Shown: positions 6,130-7,671 of the stretch, one piece after another
Numbering within the stretch: position 1 is the stretch's first letter
Layout: each line of letters begins with the position of its first letter
Assembly (NCBI GenBank): GCA_016293805.1
Contig: JAEDDI010000055.1
Location: forward strand, 1-7,671
Length of the DNA stretch: 7,671 nt
Source of the DNA: Bacillota bacterium
GTDB taxonomy: Bacteria > Bacillota > Clostridia > Peptostreptococcales > Anaerovoracaceae
Direction: 5' to 3'
Notes under the pieces: generated by a model
Told to the model about the DNA's origin: nothing
The model's database searches: none
What the model saw: only the letters and a program-made list of their open reading frames with translations
Position numbers and translations under genes: made by a program

Positions 6130-7155
6130 ATGAAGAATCATTTAAAAGGAACAGACTGTTTTGAGATGACAAGATGGCTTCTTGAGAGATATCTCGAGTT
6201 CAGGTATTACAGGTTAAGCGGCATGGGCGGCGTGAGGAAGTCAGATACCTTCGGAATTGATGACATTTCCTGGTATATGTCAGACGGCAGCAGAGACAGA
6301 TATTTCAACTGTTTTGCAGCAGATAATCTCAGGCTAACAGACAATCTTGCGGATGTAATGCATAATACGTATCTTCGCATGCGTCAGGACGAAGAGAACA
6401 AGGCTGATCTGATTTTCGGGAATTATATGACCTTTGAACATGAAGGTATTTCTGTCGCTGAGAAGATTCGCAGGATGAATTATACGGGCTGCGGATTCTA
6501 CAAATCGCTGTATAAGGCAATTTCGCTTTATTCTTTTCTTCTCTGGGAGGATCTCAGGTCCAACAGATCGCTTCCTTTTTTTGCCAACAGTCCGGAAGAG
6601 AGTCTTAAACTTGTAAGTCTCATGAAGCAGGCGTATTCAATGCATGAATACAGCGGCAAATGCTATGAAGACACCGAGGCTCTGCTTAAGAAGTATTATC
6701 TGCTCAAGTATCACGATGTTCAGGAGCGAATCAGCGAAAGCGGCGCCCGAATCAGTGAGAACTATCAGACAGGGGGCAGTCTTTTTGATTTCTACAAGGT
6801 GATGGATCAGATTACATCAATGAATGTTGATGACAGACTTAAAGGCTGGCTCTGTTCATCTATGGCAGAGAAAACAGGAGCCTATATACATCTGATTGAC
6901 TGTGCGGCTGAATCTATGAGGAATCTTGGCAGAACGGGCAGAGAAAATTACAGTTATATCTATACAATGTTCATGGATCCTGAATATGCGGATGAACCAT
7001 GGAGCAGCAGGATGGAATCGCTTGGCGTGTCACAGAGAGTCTATTATCTCAGAAGAAATCAGTCGATTTCCATGATGTCGAAAATTCTGTGGGGACCGCT
7101 TTCCCACAGGCATTTTGATTCACTGTTCTGCAGCGGTACTCGTAAAACAGTATAA
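6130..7155 (+). CDS. Unrecognised 341-residue protein with two HTH-like segments
   Basis: I do not recognise this protein with confidence. It is soluble and mostly helical, with no signal peptide or membrane segment and seven scattered cysteines. Two segments align without gaps at an offset of 182 residues. Residues 116-139 contain FY, then ISLYSFLLW; residues 298-321 contain YY, then SISMMSKILW. Both share the aromatic pair, I-S, S and L-W. The second (LGVSQRVYYLRRNQ then SISMMSKILWG) resembles the C-terminal helix-turn-helix of phage ArpU/DUF1492-type, sigma-region-4-like regulators, where a YYR-like motif and a terminal LWG are common. A DNA-binding or regulatory role is inference only. 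A stop at 6112-6114 in frame makes ATG 6130 the first available start, yet no Shine-Dalgarno precedes it. ATG 6166 is an alternative, with a poorly spaced AAGGA. It is transcribed alone from its own promoter and ends at a strong terminator. Confidence 0.85.
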   Translation: MKNHLKGTDCFEMTRWLLERYLEFRYYRLSGMGGVRKSDTFGIDDISWYMSDGSRDRYFNCFAADNLRLTDNLADVMHNTYLRMRQDEENKADLIFGNYMTFEHEGISVAEKIRRMNYTGCGFYKSLYKAISLYSFLLWEDLRSNRSLPFFANSPEESLKLVSLMKQAYSMHEYSGKCYEDTEALLKKYYLLKYHDVQERISESGARISENYQTGGSLFDFYKVMDQITSMNVDDRLKGWLCSSMAEKTGAYIHLIDCAAESMRNLGRTGRENYSYIYTMFMDPEYADEPWSSRMESLGVSQRVYYLRRNQSISMMSKILWGPLSHRHFDSLFCSGTRKTV

Positions 7156-7163
7156 ATGAAAAG

Positions 7164-7198
7164 AAAAAAAGATGGAGAGACACATTCCATCTTTTTTT
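7164..7198. terminator. Bidirectional terminator between convergent genes
   Basis: GATGGA at 7171-7176 pairs with TCCATC at 7186-7191, extended on either side by seven A (7164-7170) and seven T (7192-7198). The stem with its T run ends the rightward 341-residue gene nine bases after its stop. Read on the minus strand, the same stem is followed by TTTTTTTCTTTTC and can end rpsT transcription. Confidence 0.9.
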
Positions 7199-7212
7199 AG
7201 ATTGCTCATCTT

Positions 7213-7231
7213 GTGCATTTAACTTATGCAC
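7213..7231. repeat. Hairpin in the rpsT 3' untranslated region
   Basis: GTGCAT at 7213-7218 and ATGCAC at 7226-7231 form a perfect six-base stem with a seven-base loop. Neither strand has a T run after it, so it is not a terminator by itself. Next to it, towards rpsT, CACCCGT occurs twice on the minus strand (7232-7248 region). No function can be assigned. Confidence 0.45.
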
Positions 7232-7250
7232 GGGTGGGGACGGGTGAGAC

Positions 7251-7517
7251 TTAAGCGTTTGCTTTGTTGAATCTTTTTGTTAATCTTGAAACTTTTCTTG
7301 ATGCAGCTTTCTTGTGGATAGTTCCCTTTGCAGCTGCCTGCATTAATTTCTTCTCAGCAAGAGTAAGCTTTTCCTTGGCAAGCTCCATGTTGCCTGAAGC
7401 TAATGCTTCGTCGAAGTTTCTTAAAACTGCCTTCAGATGACCTTTGATTCTTCTGTTTCTTGCAGTTTTTTTGTCGATAACTCTGATTCTTTTCTTTGCG
7501 GATTTAATGTTTGCCAT
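7251..7517 (-). CDS. rpsT: 30S ribosomal protein S20
   Basis: S20 is a small basic helical protein that binds 16S rRNA early in assembly of the 30S subunit. The 88 residues have the family length and start MANIKSAKKRIRV, followed by the conserved basic segment KKTARNRRIKGHLK. The typical C-terminal signature is present: AAAKGTIHKKAASRKVSRLTKRFN. The start is supported by GTGGGGT on the minus strand (complement at 7525-7531), about eight bases before the ATG. It is a single gene on the minus strand, convergent with the unknown gene and divergent from whatever starts at the window edge. In Clostridia rpsT commonly lies beside gpr and holA, so the divergent neighbour could be gpr, but this cannot be seen. 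Confidence 0.97.
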   Translation of the reverse strand: MANIKSAKKRIRVIDKKTARNRRIKGHLKAVLRNFDEALASGNMELAKEKLTLAEKKLMQAAAKGTIHKKAASRKVSRLTKRFNKANA

Positions 7518-7562
7518 GTAATTTACCCCACTTTCAATTTTTTTAGCTAAATTCGCATAAAC

Positions 7563-7591
7563 AGTATATAGTAACGCGAATCAAAACGCAA
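7563..7591 (-). promoter_or_regulatory. rpsT promoter
   Basis: On the minus strand, TTGCGT (7591-7586) and TATACT (7568-7563) are 17 bases apart, placing the start near 7556 and a leader of about 40 bases before the rpsT ATG. The -10 lies at the centre of an inverted repeat, ATTCGC at 7551-7556 and GCGAAT at 7576-7581. Confidence 0.7.
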
Positions 7592-7606
7592 CAGATTTTT
7601 TGCTCG

Positions 7607-7635
7607 TTGCCATCTTATTTGTTTTTGGGTATAAT
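7607..7635 (+). promoter_or_regulatory. Promoter of the gene beginning at the right edge
   Basis: TTGCCA at 7607-7612 and TATAAT at 7630-7635 are 17 bases apart. Its -35 lies 15 bases from the -35 of the rpsT promoter on the other strand, so the two promoters stand back to back. The expected start near 7642 leaves about 28 bases before the likely start codon. Confidence 0.8.
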
Positions 7636-7657
7636 AAAGTGTTGAATTATAACTTAT

Positions 7658-7671
7658 GGAGAGGTGAATAT
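7658..7671 (+). promoter_or_regulatory. Ribosome binding site and truncated start of the next gene
   Basis: GGAGAGGTG at 7658-7666 is followed by AAT and then AT at the last two bases; a G just outside the window would complete an ATG at 7670 with ideal spacing. Nothing of the protein is visible. From typical clostridial gene order beside rpsT, the spore protease gpr is a guess only. Confidence 0.6.

Noticed and set aside
7213..7231. Second intrinsic terminator for rpsT
   Set aside because: A perfect stem exists but there is no T run after it on the minus strand. The stem at 7164-7198 is the better terminator.

Overview
The window looks like an ordinary chromosomal segment of a low-to-moderate GC Gram-positive anaerobe, most likely class Clostridia (Eubacteriales). 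The basis is a CodY global regulator, a two-subunit (split) transketolase, a stand-alone NnrD, strong GGAGG-type ribosome binding sites and frequent AGA codons. I cannot name the genus. No tRNA or rRNA gene, CRISPR array, transposase or prophage structural gene is visible.

Layout, left to right. (1) Positions 1-122 hold a possible C-terminal coding fragment of an unidentified protein, containing a perfect terminator-like hairpin. (2) codY (241-1011) is a single-gene unit: TTGCAA/TATAAT promoter at 170-198, palindromes in and around the promoter, and an intrinsic terminator at 1024-1048. (3) A compact four-gene operon runs from 1122 to 5079: mgtE (Mg2+ channel/transporter), nnrD (NAD(P)H-hydrate dehydratase), then the N- and C-terminal transketolase subunits. 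Gaps are 2 nt and 3 nt, and the last junction is a 1-nt stop/start overlap. Its promoter is at 1061-1089 and a hairpin-plus-U-tract follows at 5086-5109. (4) A fused tandem YdcZ/DUF606-type membrane transporter follows (5121-6038). (5) An unrecognised 341-residue protein (6130-7155) has its own strong promoter but no visible Shine-Dalgarno sequence, and carries two similar helix-turn-helix-like segments. (6) A terminator that works in both directions (7164-7198) separates it from the convergent rpsT gene for ribosomal protein S20 (7251-7517, minus strand). (7) The last 100 bases hold back-to-back promoters for rpsT and for a rightward gene that starts at the window edge.

Functional reading: codY senses nutrient state in its family. 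The mgtE operon pairs Mg2+ entry with a cofactor-repair enzyme and a thiamine-diphosphate/Mg2+-dependent enzyme of the pentose phosphate pathway. The two most interesting items are the unusual effector-pocket region of this CodY, which lacks several residues that contact branched-chain amino acids in the Bacillus protein, and the unknown double-HTH-like protein with its phased promoter repeat. Nothing in the window amounts to a clear new multi-gene system.
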